In this document: piece after piece, positions 26,556 through 35,103 of the stretch
Numbering within the stretch: position 1 is the first letter of the stretch
How the letters are laid out: each line of letters starts with the position of its first letter
Notes under the pieces: model-generated
Database searches by the model: none
What the model was told of the DNA's origin: nothing
The model's input: the letters and a program-made list of their open reading frames with translations, nothing else
Source of the DNA: Xanthobacteraceae bacterium
Lineage (GTDB): Bacteria > Pseudomonadota > Alphaproteobacteria > Rhizobiales > Xanthobacteraceae
Direction: 5' to 3'
Assembly (NCBI GenBank): GCA_030038995.1
Contig: JASHQS010000125.1
Location: 1-40,847 of the forward strand
DNA: 40,847 nucleotides
Made by a program: the position numbers and the translations under genes

Positions 26556-26698
26556 TATAGGTAGCTGCGTTCCCCGGGCGCAGCGCAGCACGAAGTGGTG
26601 CGCTGCAGACCCGGGATCGTCACAAATTCCGAGTTTGAAACGATCCCGGAACAGCGGTGCACCGCTTCGCGCTGCACCGCATCCGGGAAACAGCCGCT
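26556..26698 (-). repeat. Composite palindromic repeat, copy 2 (inverted)
   Basis: Reverse complement of the element at 283-434. gcggtgcaccgcttcgcgct and neighbours (26655-26691) differ from copy 1 at 1 of 39 bases. The second palindrome (26561-26622) lacks about 10 bases present in copy 1. It fills most of the 276-nt gap between gpmI and the Ada-like gene, in which I see no coding frame. Confidence 0.75.
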
Positions 26699-26723
26699 CG
26701 TAAGGTCAAGCCAAAGGGGAGAG

Positions 26724-27611
26724 CTACGCCGCGGCCGCAACCTGCCCGGCTTCCCAGCCGAGCATGGCGCGCTTGCGGGTGATGCCCCAATGGTAGCCGG
26801 TAAGGTCGCCGCTTTTGCCGACGACACGGTGGCACGGCACCACGAACGCGATCGGGTTCTTGCCAACCGCGGCGCCGACCGCGCGCGCCCCCTCGGGCGT
26901 GCAGACCTTTTGGGCGATGCCCGAATAGGTCGCAAGGCGGCCCATCGGGATTTGCAAGAGCGCGTCCCAGACCCGGACTTCCCAATCGGTGCCGATCAGC
27001 ACCACGCGCAGCGGTTGTTGCGGCTGCCATTGCGCCGGATCGAAAATCCGCTCGGCGAGCGTCGCGGTGCGGGCGCTGTTTTCCACGTAGGTCGCTTTCG
27101 GCCAGCGCCGCTTCATATCGTCGAGCGTCGCCAGTTCTTCGCCGGGATCCGCGAAGGCGAGGCCGGCGAGACCGCGCTCGGTCGCCATCACGAGCGCGCT
27201 GCCGAACGGCGACGGATGAAAGCCGAAGTGGATGACGAGGCCGTCGCCGCCGGATTTCCATTGGCCGGGCGACATCGCCTCGTGGGTCACGAACAGATCG
27301 TGCAGCCGGCCGGGGCCGGACAGGCCGACCTCATAGGTGGCGTCGAGCACGCTCGCCGAATCGCGCAACAGCTTGCGCGCGCCGTCGAGCGTGAGCGCCT
27401 GCAAGAACGCTTTCGGCGTCAGTCCGGCCCAACGGCGAAACAGATGATGCAATTCGGTCGGCGTGACGGCGGCGGCCTCGGCGATGGCCTCGATTTCCGG
27501 CTGTTCGCGCCAATGACCGCGGATGTGGCCGATGGCGCGCCGCACCACCTCATAATCGGCGGCGGCCGCCGCGAGCGGCATCGGATGGATCATACGATCG
27601 GGTGAGAGCAT
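26724..27611 (-). CDS. Ada-like AraC-type HTH plus O6-methylguanine-DNA methyltransferase
   Basis: 295-aa repair protein. Residues about 20-110 form an AraC-type helix-turn-helix (IAEAAAVTPTELHHLFRRWA, FLQALTLDGARKLL). The C-terminal half is the O6-alkylguanine methyltransferase, with LATYSGIAQKVCTPEGARAV and the acceptor Cys in FVVPCHRVVGKSGDLTGYHW. It lacks the N-terminal Ada zinc domain that senses methylphosphotriesters, so it is the short 'HTH plus Ogt' form and may not self-induce like E. coli Ada. ATG 27611 has GGAGG 5 nt upstream; the open frame upstream passes through a repeat (site C) and is not used. No AlkB neighbour, though alkB is elsewhere in the window. Confidence 0.92.
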   Translation of the reverse strand: MLSPDRMIHPMPLAAAAADYEVVRRAIGHIRGHWREQPEIEAIAEAAAVTPTELHHLFRRWAGLTPKAFLQALTLDGARKLLRDSASVLDATYEVGLSGPGRLHDLFVTHEAMSPGQWKSGGDGLVIHFGFHPSPFGSALVMATERGLAGLAFADPGEELATLDDMKRRWPKATYVENSARTATLAERIFDPAQWQPQQPLRVVLIGTDWEVRVWDALLQIPMGRLATYSGIAQKVCTPEGARAVGAAVGKNPIAFVVPCHRVVGKSGDLTGYHWGITRKRAMLGWEAGQVAAAA

Positions 27612-27673
27612 GGCTGCCTCCATCATCATCGTTCCCGATCTAGGCGGCGAGGCAGGCGCAAACCACCCGATTT

Positions 27674-27763
27674 CTGGATTGGCGAAGTGGCGCATGGCGA
27701 ACTGGCGCATAGCCAATAGGGTGCGGCTCTTTCATTCGCCATTCGCCATTCGCTATGCGCCAC
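27674..27763. repeat. Facing heptamer arrays (site C)
   Basis: Left arm about 27680-27712 has GGCGAAG/GGCGCAT/GGCGAAC-type units (one is 8 bp). Right arm 27734-27761: ATTCGCC ATTCGCC ATTCGCT ATGCGCC, the reverse complement. The spacer is about 18 nt. The right arm ends next to the DUF2244 stop codon (27764-27766). Located between that gene's 3' end and the Ada-like gene's 5' end. Confidence 0.8.
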
Positions 27764-28270
27764 CTACAGCACCGTCTGGGTCGGCCCGCGCTTCGCCTCG
27801 CCGAGGGCATTCGCCAGCGCCCGCGCAAAGCTCGCCTTCTCGTCCGGCCCGAGCGCGCTGGCGATCGTCAGCCGCCGTCCGCGCGAGACCAGGAACAGCC
27901 GCTCGATGCCGAACTCCTGGTGCACGATGCGCTCGAGACGCACCCAGAGCGGATTGAGCGTCCATTCGCGCACCCCGCCGCGCGCATTGACTTTGCGCAC
28001 GGTCAGCTCCGAGGCGGTCACCGTCACCTCCTCATAGGCGCGCGCCGCGCGAAAGTTGGCACGGAACGCGAAGTAGACCAGCAGCACGTCGAGGCCGAAG
28101 AAGCCGAACACCGGCCATGCCCCCATCAGAACGAACGCCATGCCGGAGACGAAACTCAGGCCGCCGAGGCAGAGCATGAGGATCAGAAAGCCGCGCGGCG
28201 TCAGCGAGCGATGCGGCGTGATCACGGCCGAGAAGATTTTCGGGTCGGCAAAAGCGTTGTCGTTGCTCAT
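27764..28270 (-). CDS. DUF2244 inner-membrane protein
   Basis: 168-aa protein of the DUF2244 family (function unknown). After SAVITPHRSLTPRG come two hydrophobic segments, about residues 27-48 (FLILMLCLGGLSFVSGMAFV) and 51-68 (WPVFGFFGLDVLLVYFAF). A cytoplasmic domain follows with W-V-R-L-E and LFLVSRGRRLTIASALGPDE, family-typical. The ATG at 28270 is 21 nt from the divergent nth ATG, an arrangement I remember from related alphaproteobacteria. The frame is open far upstream, but that part is antisense to nth. Confidence 0.88.
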   Translation of the reverse strand: MSNDNAFADPKIFSAVITPHRSLTPRGFLILMLCLGGLSFVSGMAFVLMGAWPVFGFFGLDVLLVYFAFRANFRAARAYEEVTVTASELTVRKVNARGGVREWTLNPLWVRLERIVHQEFGIERLFLVSRGRRLTIASALGPDEKASFARALANALGEAKRGPTQTVL

Positions 28271-28291
28271 CGCGCCCAGTATACGGGAACC

Positions 28292-29104
28292 ATGCCGCGC
28301 AAGACCATCCGGAAGACCACCAGGCAGAGGCTGCAAGCCGCCCGCAAGGGCAGGGCGGCGCGCGTCAAGGGCGCCAAAGCGAGGATCAAGGCCGACGCTG
28401 CGGCCGTCCACGGCGCCCTGCCGCAATGGACCAAAGCCGAAATCGAGGAAGCGTTCCGCCGCTTCGAGGCCGCCAATCCCGTTCCGCGCAGCGAACTGGA
28501 GCATGTCGATCCGTACACGCTTCTGGTCGCGGTCGTGCTGTCGGCCCAGGCAACCGACGCCGGCGTCAATAAGGCCACCCCGGCTTTGTTCAAGCTCGCC
28601 GACACGCCGGAAAAGATGGTCAAGCTCGGCGAAGCGCGGGTGCGTGCACTGATCAAGACCATCGGCCTGTACCGCACCAAGGCCAAGAATCTGATCGCGC
28701 TGTCGCGGCAGCTCATTGCCCAGCACGGCGGCAAGGTGCCGCCCGACCGCGCCGCTCTGGAGGCCCTGCCGGGCGTCGGCCGCAAGACCGCCAATGTGGT
28801 GCTCAACGTCGCGTTCGGCGAGCCGACGATCGCGGTCGATACCCACATTTTCCGCGTCGGCAACCGCACCGGGCTTGCGGTCGGCAAAACGCCGTTCGAC
28901 GTCGAAATGAAGTTGGTGGAAGTGGTGCCCGAGCGCTACCGGCTGCACGCCCATCACTGGCTTATCCTGCACGGCCGCTATGTCTGCGTTGCGCGCCGGC
29001 CGCTGTGCGAAAAGTGTCTGATTGCCGACCTGTGCAAATGGCCGGGCAAGACCGTCAATGCGCCGGCGCCGCGAGCGGAGCAAGGCGCGGCAGCCGCGCA
29101 ATAA
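28292..29104 (+). CDS. nth: Endonuclease III (DNA glycosylase/AP lyase)
   Basis: Removes oxidised pyrimidines from DNA. The helix-hairpin-helix LEALPGVGRKTANVVLNVAF contains the catalytic Lys (R-K-T), and IAVDTHIFRVGNRTGLA the catalytic Asp. The Fe-S loop C-x6-C-x2-C-x5-C is CVARRPLCEKCLIADLC near the C-terminus. 270 aa: a Lys/Arg/Ala-rich N-terminal extension of about 40 residues precedes the usual core. The start ATG is 28292, close to the divergent DUF2244 start. A small hairpin downstream could end the transcript. Confidence 0.96.
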   Translation: MPRKTIRKTTRQRLQAARKGRAARVKGAKARIKADAAAVHGALPQWTKAEIEEAFRRFEAANPVPRSELEHVDPYTLLVAVVLSAQATDAGVNKATPALFKLADTPEKMVKLGEARVRALIKTIGLYRTKAKNLIALSRQLIAQHGGKVPPDRAALEALPGVGRKTANVVLNVAFGEPTIAVDTHIFRVGNRTGLAVGKTPFDVEMKLVEVVPERYRLHAHHWLILHGRYVCVARRPLCEKCLIADLCKWPGKTVNAPAPRAEQGAAAAQ

Positions 29105-29168
29105 TCGTTCACGTCTCTAACAGGGGAGTTTCGGCAGGTCGATCGGGCTTATTCTGTCGATCAGAGAA

Positions 29169-29192
29169 AGCCGTCGCAACGGCTAACTTTTG
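29169..29192 (+). terminator. Possible terminator downstream of nth
   Basis: AGCCGT/ACGGCT stem with loop cgca (29169-29184), followed by aacttttg. About 65 nt after the nth stop. A short stem and short T run make it weak. Confidence 0.35.
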
Positions 29193-29236
29193 CTGGCCGT
29201 TGCCACCGGCGGCGCGATGCGACCGGGTTCGGTCTG

Positions 29237-29731
29237 TTATGTGCGCGCCTGCGCGAATTCGGCGAATTCGTCGACGACGCGCTCGTAAACCGGGCGCTTG
29301 AACGGCACCACCAGCGCCGGGATGTTTTCCAGCGCCTCCCATCGCCAGGCCGAGAATTCCGCCTCATGGCGGCCGGCGGGCCGTACGATGTCGATTTCGC
29401 TTTCCGCGCCGGTGAAGCGGACCGCGAACCATTTTTGCGTCTGGCCGCGATAGCGGCCGTTCCAGGCTTGGCCGATGCGGCCGGGCGGAATGTCGTAGTT
29501 GAGCCATGCGGCGATTTCGCCGAGCTGTTCGACCGAGCGGATGTTGGTTTCTTCGTACAGCTCGCGCCGCGCGGCGGGCCACGGTTCTTCGCCGGCATCG
29601 ATGCCGCCCTGCGGCATCTGCCAGGCATGCGCCATATCGACGTGCTCGGGGCCGCCGGTACGGCGGCCGATGAAGGCAAGGCCGTCGCGGTTGAGCACCA
29701 TGATGCCGACGCAGGGACGGTAGGGGAGCAT
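29237..29731 (-). CDS. rppH: RNA pyrophosphohydrolase
   Basis: Nudix hydrolase that removes pyrophosphate from 5'-triphosphate mRNA ends, opening them to decay. The Nudix box G-x5-E-x7-R-E-x2-E-E is seen in [20 protein letters not shown] (residues about 42-61). The N-terminus [20 protein letters not shown] and WQMPQGG are RppH-typical, as is the C-terminal [11 protein letters not shown]. 164 aa, expected length. The ATG at 29731 has only a poor Shine-Dalgarno, because the upstream bases are the heptamer array of site B. Downstream member of the envC-ctpA-deacetylase-rppH series. Confidence 0.94.
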   Translation of the reverse strand: MLPYRPCVGIMVLNRDGLAFIGRRTGGPEHVDMAHAWQMPQGGIDAGEEPWPAARRELYEETNIRSVEQLGEIAAWLNYDIPPGRIGQAWNGRYRGQTQKWFAVRFTGAESEIDIVRPAGRHEAEFSAWRWEALENIPALVVPFKRPVYERVVDEFAEFAQART

Positions 29732-29810
29732 CAGGTATCAATAATCAGTGGTCAGTAGTCAGGCAATACCGGCATTTTATCCGATCACTGATGACTGATA
29801 GCTGTCTCCT
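29730..29810. repeat. Facing heptamer arrays between deacetylase-like gene and rppH (site B)
   Basis: Left arm 29730-29764: ATCAGGT ATCAATA ATCAGTG GTCAGTA GTCAGGC. Right arm 29783-29810: GATCACT GATGACT GATAGCT GTCTCCT (its reverse complement type). The spacer is 18 nt. The right arm encodes the last residues and stop of the divergent deacetylase-like protein; the left arm fills the rppH leader. Confidence 0.8.
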
Positions 29811-31041
29811 GCCGCTTTGCCACGGCGGTGATCGGCACCAGAAGAATGCCGCGGTCTTGCACGGCCTTGGCCCATTTGGCGATGTGGTCGATCGACACCG
29901 GAAGCGCCGAGGCGATGCCGACCGCGACGTGATGCTCGCGGGCCGCCGTTTCCAGACGGCCGAGCGCGCGATCGATCTCGCCCGGAGTGGGCACCGCGTC
30001 GATGATCACCTCGGCTTCGGCGAACGGCAAGTTGTCGGCGCCGGCAATCCGTCCGGCGACGCTGCGCGGATTGGCGCCGTCATCGACGAAAATCAACCCG
30101 CGGTCGGCGATCTCGTGCAAGATCGGCGCAAACGACTGCTCGGAGGCGGTGAAGCGCGCGCCCATCATGTCGATGAGCCCGACGTAACCTTGGAACCGGC
30201 TCATCACCCAATGCAGCCGGTCGCGGTTTTGCTGCGGCGTGAGCGAGGTCAGCAGGGTCTGCGGGCCGGGGTCGTTGTCCGGATAGCTGAAGGGTTCCAT
30301 CGGCACTTGCAGCAGGATTTCGTGGCCGCCGGCCCGTGCCCGCGCCACCGACGCGGCATCGTTGCCGTACGGCACGAAGGCGAGCGTGACCGGCCCCGGC
30401 AGCCGCGTGATGGCATCGGACGTGGTCTTGGCGCTCACCCCCAAGCCGCTGACGATCAACGCGATACGCGGCGCGTCGGGCTTGCCGGCGAGCGCTTCTA
30501 CCGGTTGGGCAAATGCGTCTGCCGGCCGCACCCCGTCGGCCGCGATCTTCGGAATCGGACCCTGTGCCGTCATCTCGACGAATTTTGCGTCGGCGGGAGC
30601 GCTGATTGCTGGCGACGATCCGTTGCCTGCAAGAGCGGGGGTGGGGATCGTCACCTCCTGACGCGCTCCGGTCATGCCGTTGATGATATTGACCGTGGTG
30701 GTCCCGTTCGGCGGTTCCGCCGCTTTGGCCTGCTTCACCTTCTGGGCCGGATTGGGCGGTGAGCCTTCTTGAGCCGGGCCGTCGTAGCGGCCGGGACCTC
30801 CATGACCCGCGGCGGCTGCATGCACCGCCGGCGTGGCGGATGTGCCGGCCGGCAAATGGGTCGGGACCACGGCCATGGGCTCGCCGCCCAGCGGATCGTC
30901 GCCGATGGCCGCCCACAGCACAAACGTGCCGAGAAAAAGCGCCAGCGCGCCGGCAACGACATATGGCAGGGGGATGCGGACGGCGCGCCGGCGGCGGGTC
31001 CGCCGCTGACCAAGCGGCGCGTTCAAGTCATCCGTGGTCAT
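29785..31041 (-). CDS. Divergent polysaccharide deacetylase-like protein (YibQ type)
   Basis: 418-aa membrane-anchored protein. After a basic N-terminus there is one hydrophobic segment, YVVAGALALFLGTFVLWAAI (about 26-45), then a Pro/Ala/Gly-rich linker to about 170. The C-terminal domain (about 185-400) is of the divergent polysaccharide deacetylase family: ARIALIVSG-like PRIALIVSGLGVSAKTTSDA, LAFVPYGND, HEILLQVPMEPFSYPDNDPG and IFVDDGANP. E. coli yibQ also sits beside envC and gpmI, so a cell-envelope role is likely; the reaction is unproven. The C-terminal …RQETAISHQ is encoded by the heptamer array of site B. Downstream of ctpA. Confidence 0.85.
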   Translation of the reverse strand: MTTDDLNAPLGQRRTRRRRAVRIPLPYVVAGALALFLGTFVLWAAIGDDPLGGEPMAVVPTHLPAGTSATPAVHAAAAGHGGPGRYDGPAQEGSPPNPAQKVKQAKAAEPPNGTTTVNIINGMTGARQEVTIPTPALAGNGSSPAISAPADAKFVEMTAQGPIPKIAADGVRPADAFAQPVEALAGKPDAPRIALIVSGLGVSAKTTSDAITRLPGPVTLAFVPYGNDAASVARARAGGHEILLQVPMEPFSYPDNDPGPQTLLTSLTPQQNRDRLHWVMSRFQGYVGLIDMMGARFTASEQSFAPILHEIADRGLIFVDDGANPRSVAGRIAGADNLPFAEAEVIIDAVPTPGEIDRALGRLETAAREHHVAVGIASALPVSIDHIAKWAKAVQDRGILLVPITAVAKRQETAISHQ

Positions 31042-31228
31042 CGACGGCCGCCTTGCGAATCGCTCGCTTTGCGAATCATCCCGGCAAGTCTAGCACGGCG
31101 GCCGACGCTGCCCTGCTCGCCCGGTTTCCCGGCGAGCGGCCCGCCGTGTCCGCAGATCGGCTGCGGTCGAAAAAAATGGGGCGGCTCCGTTGCCGCCCCG
31201 AGGCGTTGGTCGGCGGAGTTTGCCGCCG

Positions 31229-32566
31229 TTAGTTCGGCACCGCGGTCTGGACCTTCGGCGGGAAGGCCGCGTTGCTGGTGGCGCCGCGCAGAAGATCGAT
31301 CGCCTCTTTCAGCGCCTTGTCGTTCTTCTCGTCCGGCGGCACATAAGACTGCGAGCCGGACTTTTCGGTGCCCTCGGCTTTCAGGTGGCCGGGCAGCGAC
31401 GCTTCGCCCTTGGAGTCGGTCTGTGTCTTCAGCTCGTCGGGCACGTCCTGCAGCACCACGATATCGGGCACGATGCCTTTGGCCTGGATCGAGCGGCCGG
31501 ACGGCGTGTAGTAGCGCGCCGTGGTCAGCCGCAGCGCACCGTTGCCGGCGCCGAGCGGGATGATCGTCTGCACCGAGCCTTTGCCGAACGAGCGCGTGCC
31601 GACCAGGGTCGCGCGCTTGTGGTCCTGCAGCGCGCCGGCAACGATTTCCGATGCCGATGCCGAGCCGCCGTTGATCAGGACGATCAGCGGCTTGCCGTTG
31701 GTCAGATCGCCGCCCGGCCGGGCATTGAAGCGTTGCGTCTCGTCGGAATTGCGCCCGCGGGTGGAGACGATCTCGCCCTTGTTGAGGAACGCGTTCGACA
31801 CCGAGATCGCTTGATCGAGCAAGCCGCCTGGGTTGTTGCGCAGATCGAGGATATAGCCCTTGATCTTGTCGGTGCCGAGCTGGTTTTTCAAGTCGGCGAT
31901 CGATTGCTTCAGGCCATCGGCGGTCTGCTCGTTGAATTGGGTGATGCGGATATAGCCGACGTCGTTACCCTCGGGATGGGAACGCACCGATTTGACGCGG
32001 ATGATGTCACGCGTGATGTTCAACACGATCGGCTTATCGACGCCCTTGCGCACGATGGTGAGCTTGATCTTGGTGTTGACCGGCCCGCGCATCTTGTCGA
32101 CGGCCTGGCTCAGCGTCATGCCCTGAACCGCTTCGTCGTCCAGCATGGTGATCATGTCGTTCGCCCTGACGCCGGCCTTGGCGGCGGGCGTATCGTCGAT
32201 CGGCGCCACCACCTTGATCAGCCCATCTTCCATGGTGACCTCGATGCCGAGACCGCCGAACTCGCCGCGGGTCTGCACCTGCATGTCGTCGAAGCTTTTC
32301 GGATCCATGTAGCTCGAATGCGGATCGAGCCCGGCCAGCATGCCGTTGATCGCCGACTCGACGAGCTTTTTGTCGTCCGGCTTGTCGACGTAGTCGGCGC
32401 GCACGCGCTCGAACACGTCGCCGAACAGATTGAGCTGCCGGTAGGTGTCGGAAGCCGCCGCCTTGGCGCTCGAGCCGATCAGCAGCGTGCGGGGCTGCGT
32501 CACCGCCAGCGTCACGGCGGTTCCGGCCAGGGCACCCAGGAGAATCAGAGTGGTCTTGCGCATCAT
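31229..32566 (-). CDS. ctpA: Carboxyl-terminal (S41) protease CtpA
   Basis: Periplasmic PDZ serine protease; homologues process or degrade envelope proteins and peptidoglycan hydrolases. Signal: MMRKTTLILLGALAGTAVTL, cleaved near the A-K-A-A segment around residue 35. PDZ domain at about 85-170 (EFGGLGIEVTMEDGLIKVVA, AAKAGVRANDMI). Protease domain: YILDLRNNPGGLLDQAI, the catalytic Ser in INGGSASASEIVAGAL and Lys in VGTRSFGKGSVQT. 445 aa. The ATG at 32566 overlaps the envC stop (ATGA), so the two are translationally coupled; an in-frame start at 32599 lies inside envC and is less likely. Confidence 0.95.
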   Translation of the reverse strand: MMRKTTLILLGALAGTAVTLAVTQPRTLLIGSSAKAAASDTYRQLNLFGDVFERVRADYVDKPDDKKLVESAINGMLAGLDPHSSYMDPKSFDDMQVQTRGEFGGLGIEVTMEDGLIKVVAPIDDTPAAKAGVRANDMITMLDDEAVQGMTLSQAVDKMRGPVNTKIKLTIVRKGVDKPIVLNITRDIIRVKSVRSHPEGNDVGYIRITQFNEQTADGLKQSIADLKNQLGTDKIKGYILDLRNNPGGLLDQAISVSNAFLNKGEIVSTRGRNSDETQRFNARPGGDLTNGKPLIVLINGGSASASEIVAGALQDHKRATLVGTRSFGKGSVQTIIPLGAGNGALRLTTARYYTPSGRSIQAKGIVPDIVVLQDVPDELKTQTDSKGEASLPGHLKAEGTEKSGSQSYVPPDEKNDKALKEAIDLLRGATSNAAFPPKVQTAVPN

Positions 32567-33918
32567 CCGCGAACCTTTTCGCTTTCGTTCGTCGCCCACC
32601 AGGGGCTGGGGTCAATGGGAGCGCCGTCCTTGCGGAACTCCACATAGAGTACAGGTTGCTTCGATCCGGCGGCTACGGCGGCAGACACCTGTGCCGGGCC
32701 GCCCATCACCGCTACGGGTTCTCCGGTCAGCACGAACTGTCCGAGATCGACGGATATCCGATCCATCCCCGCTAACAGCACATGATAGCCGCCGCCGGCA
32801 TTGAGGATCAAGAGTTGCCCATAGCTGCGAAACGGGCCGGCGTAAACTACCCAACCGTCGCATGGGGCGGTGATCTGCGCGCCCTTGTGGGTCGCAATGG
32901 AAAGTCCTTTCTGGGTTCCACCGGCGCCGTCGGGCGCGCCGAAGCCGCGAATCGGCACGCCGTTGACGGGCAGATGCAACTGGCCGCGCGTCGCCGCGAA
33001 TGCCACCGCCGGCGCCAAGCGGCCGGGATCGCCGAGCGCGGCAAGCTGCGGGGCCGTCGCATCCTGTTCGACCGAGTGCGCGGCGGCACGCGCTGCGCGC
33101 GTCGCCGAATCAAGGTTCTGCTCCAGCTTGGCGATGAGGTCCTTCAGATTGTCGACCCGGCGCGCCAAATCGACGGCGCGCTGTTGCTCGCCCGCCAAAG
33201 CCTGTTCGGCGGTCGCCTCGCTCTTCTGCCGCGCCTCGATCAGCATGTTGAGGCGCAATTGCTCCTGCGCGAGGTGCTCAAGATCGCCGGCGAGCACGCT
33301 GCGTTCGGCAACAATGTCTTGGCGCACGCGCGCCAAATCGGCGAGATCGCCGGCCAGCGCCTCGGCTTCGGCGCGCATGTCGGGCACCACGGCGCCGAGC
33401 GTGATCGCCGTCCGCAACGCTTGCAGCGCATCCTCGGGCCGTACCAGGAGCGCCGGCGGCGGCCGGCGGCCGACCCGTTGCAGGGCGGCGAGGATTTCAA
33501 TGATCACGGCGCGCCGTTCGTCCAACGATTTTTGAAACACGCTTTCGCGCTCGTCGAGCGACCGCAGCTTGGCCTCGGTTGCTTCGATCTTCGCCTCCAC
33601 GGTCCGCACTCGCGCGGCGGACTCGATGAGCTGCTGGTTGAGCGCGCGGCGGTCCTGGCTGAGCGCCTCGATCTGCAGCCGCAGCTTGGCCTGACTGTCG
33701 GTCGATTGGCGCTGCCGGGCGCGGATGGCATCAAGCTCCTGATCGCGCTGTTTGAGCGCGTCGGCCGAGGATGCAGCAGCCGGCGCAACCGCGTCGGCAG
33801 GCGGCGTCTGGGCGTCGGCATGCCGGGGAGCCCCGAACGGCAGCGCCAAAGCCAAAGCCGAGCCGAGAACCAGGCCCGAATCGATGGCGCGCGACCGGCG
33901 GAGAATCATACTGTGCAC
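32563..33918 (-). CDS. envC: EnvC-like murein hydrolase activator (degenerate M23/LytM)
   Basis: 451-aa exported protein that should activate N-acetylmuramoyl-L-alanine amidases during cell separation. It has an N-terminal signal region (about 1-36, ending A-D-A), two long coiled-coil stretches (about 50-135 and 185-275, for example QRQSTDSQAKLRLQIEALSQ), then a C-terminal LytM/M23 domain. That domain has lost its zinc ligands: the normal H-x-x-x-D is QKGLSIA here, and the final H-x-H is YVEFRKDG. This loss is typical of EnvC and shows it regulates and does not cut. Upstream of, and overlapping, ctpA. The start may be MHSM or MILRR. Confidence 0.9.
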   Translation of the reverse strand: MHSMILRRSRAIDSGLVLGSALALALPFGAPRHADAQTPPADAVAPAAASSADALKQRDQELDAIRARQRQSTDSQAKLRLQIEALSQDRRALNQQLIESAARVRTVEAKIEATEAKLRSLDERESVFQKSLDERRAVIIEILAALQRVGRRPPPALLVRPEDALQALRTAITLGAVVPDMRAEAEALAGDLADLARVRQDIVAERSVLAGDLEHLAQEQLRLNMLIEARQKSEATAEQALAGEQQRAVDLARRVDNLKDLIAKLEQNLDSATRAARAAAHSVEQDATAPQLAALGDPGRLAPAVAFAATRGQLHLPVNGVPIRGFGAPDGAGGTQKGLSIATHKGAQITAPCDGWVVYAGPFRSYGQLLILNAGGGYHVLLAGMDRISVDLGQFVLTGEPVAVMGGPAQVSAAVAAGSKQPVLYVEFRKDGAPIDPSPWWATNESEKVRG

Positions 33919-34041
33919 GGTAGATGCAAGCCTCGCGGATGCAAGGGAAGCCCCACGGATGGGTCGGGAATAAGACGCTCGCTTCTCGTCCGCGTCACAA
34001 TCCAGTGAAGCTGGATTACGGACCGTTAATGGGTCCCGACT

Positions 34042-34524
34042 TTAGCCCCGGTGGTACGGGTGCCCGGCCAAGATGGTGCCGGCACGATAGAGTTGCTCGA
34101 GCAGCATGACGCGCGCGAGTTGATGCGGCCAGGTGGCGGCCCCAAAGGCGAGCTTCAGGCTGGCGCGCCGCCGCAAGCTGTCCGCCAGCCCGTCGGCGGC
34201 GCCAATGACAAAGCAGACGGCCGGGCGATCTTCCGCACGCCATTCGCGAAGCAGCGCCGCGAATGCCGCACTATCCAGATTGTCGCCGCCCCCATCGAGG
34301 ACGACGAGCTTGGCGCGTTGCGGGATCACATTGGCGATGGCGATGGATTCTTCAGTGCGTCGCCGCTCCGCGTCTTGCGCCCGGCTTTCCCGGATTTCGA
34401 CGATTTCGATGTCGCGCAGGCCGAGCCTGCGCCCGACGCCCGCCGCGCGCTTGCGATACATCTCGGCAAGCTCACGCTCGGGTCCCTGCTTCAATCGGCC
34501 GACCGCAATGACAACGATGCGCAT
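34042..34524 (-). CDS. rlmH: 23S rRNA pseudouridine-1915 N3-methyltransferase
   Basis: SPOUT-fold methyltransferase acting on helix 69 of assembled ribosomes. The C-terminal knot is conserved: FVIGAADGLADSLRRRASLK, AATWPHQLARVMLLEQLYRA and ILAGHPYHRG at the end. 160 aa, standard size. ATG at 34524 gives M-R-I-V-V-I-A-V-G-R-L-K, the family opening. The frame open upstream is not family-like. It follows rsfS by about 90 nt in the nadD-rsfS-rlmH order. Confidence 0.96.
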   Translation of the reverse strand: MRIVVIAVGRLKQGPERELAEMYRKRAAGVGRRLGLRDIEIVEIRESRAQDAERRRTEESIAIANVIPQRAKLVVLDGGGDNLDSAAFAALLREWRAEDRPAVCFVIGAADGLADSLRRRASLKLAFGAATWPHQLARVMLLEQLYRAGTILAGHPYHRG

Positions 34525-34613
34525 GGCCGGTTCATCGTCTTGAGGATGAGGAGGATGTAGCGGGCGCGGCGGATTTCTCGCCGCGCTCCGGGGCGCAAGT
34601 TGGTCCCGATCGA

Positions 34614-34982
34614 TCAGCCGGCGCGCCGCGCCACGGGCCCGGACATCCACATCCGTTCCAGATTGTAGAAGGCGCGTACTTCGGGCCGAAACACGTGAAC
34701 GATCACGTCGCCGGCGTCGATCAGCACCCAGTCGCAATGCGGCACGCCTTCGACGCGGGTCGCAATGCCGGCTTTGTCCAAGTCTTCGACGACCCTGTCG
34801 GCGACCGAGCCGACATGGCGCTGGGAGCGGCCGGACGACACCACCATGTAGTCGCCGATCGAAGATTTGTTCCGCAAGTCGATGGTGAGGATGTCCTCGG
34901 CCTTCATGTCGTCGAGGCGCGCGAGAACCAGTTGGAGGATCTCCTCGGCGTCAAGACGCATTCTGGAGACCGCTTCGGGCAC
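34614..34982 (-). CDS. rsfS: Ribosomal silencing factor RsfS
   Basis: DUF143 protein that binds uL14 on the 50S subunit and blocks joining with 30S when nutrients are short. Seen: MKAEDILTIDLRNKSSIGDY, MVVSSGRSQRHVGSVADRV, CDWVLIDAGDVIVHVF and F-Y-N-L-E-R-M-W near the end. 122 aa from the GTG at 34982; ATG at 34961 (seven codons later) is equally plausible and neither has a strong Shine-Dalgarno. Lies between nadD and rlmH, as in relatives. Confidence 0.94.
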   Translation of the reverse strand: MPEAVSRMRLDAEEILQLVLARLDDMKAEDILTIDLRNKSSIGDYMVVSSGRSQRHVGSVADRVVEDLDKAGIATRVEGVPHCDWVLIDAGDVIVHVFRPEVRAFYNLERMWMSGPVARRAG

Positions 34983-35103
34983 GCGACGATCGGCCCGAGA
35001 GATGGCAGATATGGACAGGGATCCTTATCCTTTCGCTCCTGGTCGGCGCCGGGGCGAATCCGCAAGGCGCCGCGCCTAAGATAGGCACGGCCGCCTGACG
35101 GTT

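Noticed and set aside
32782-34008. 408-codon rightward frame antisense to envC
   Set aside because: Overlaps a clear envC; the translation has shadow-type composition and no domain.
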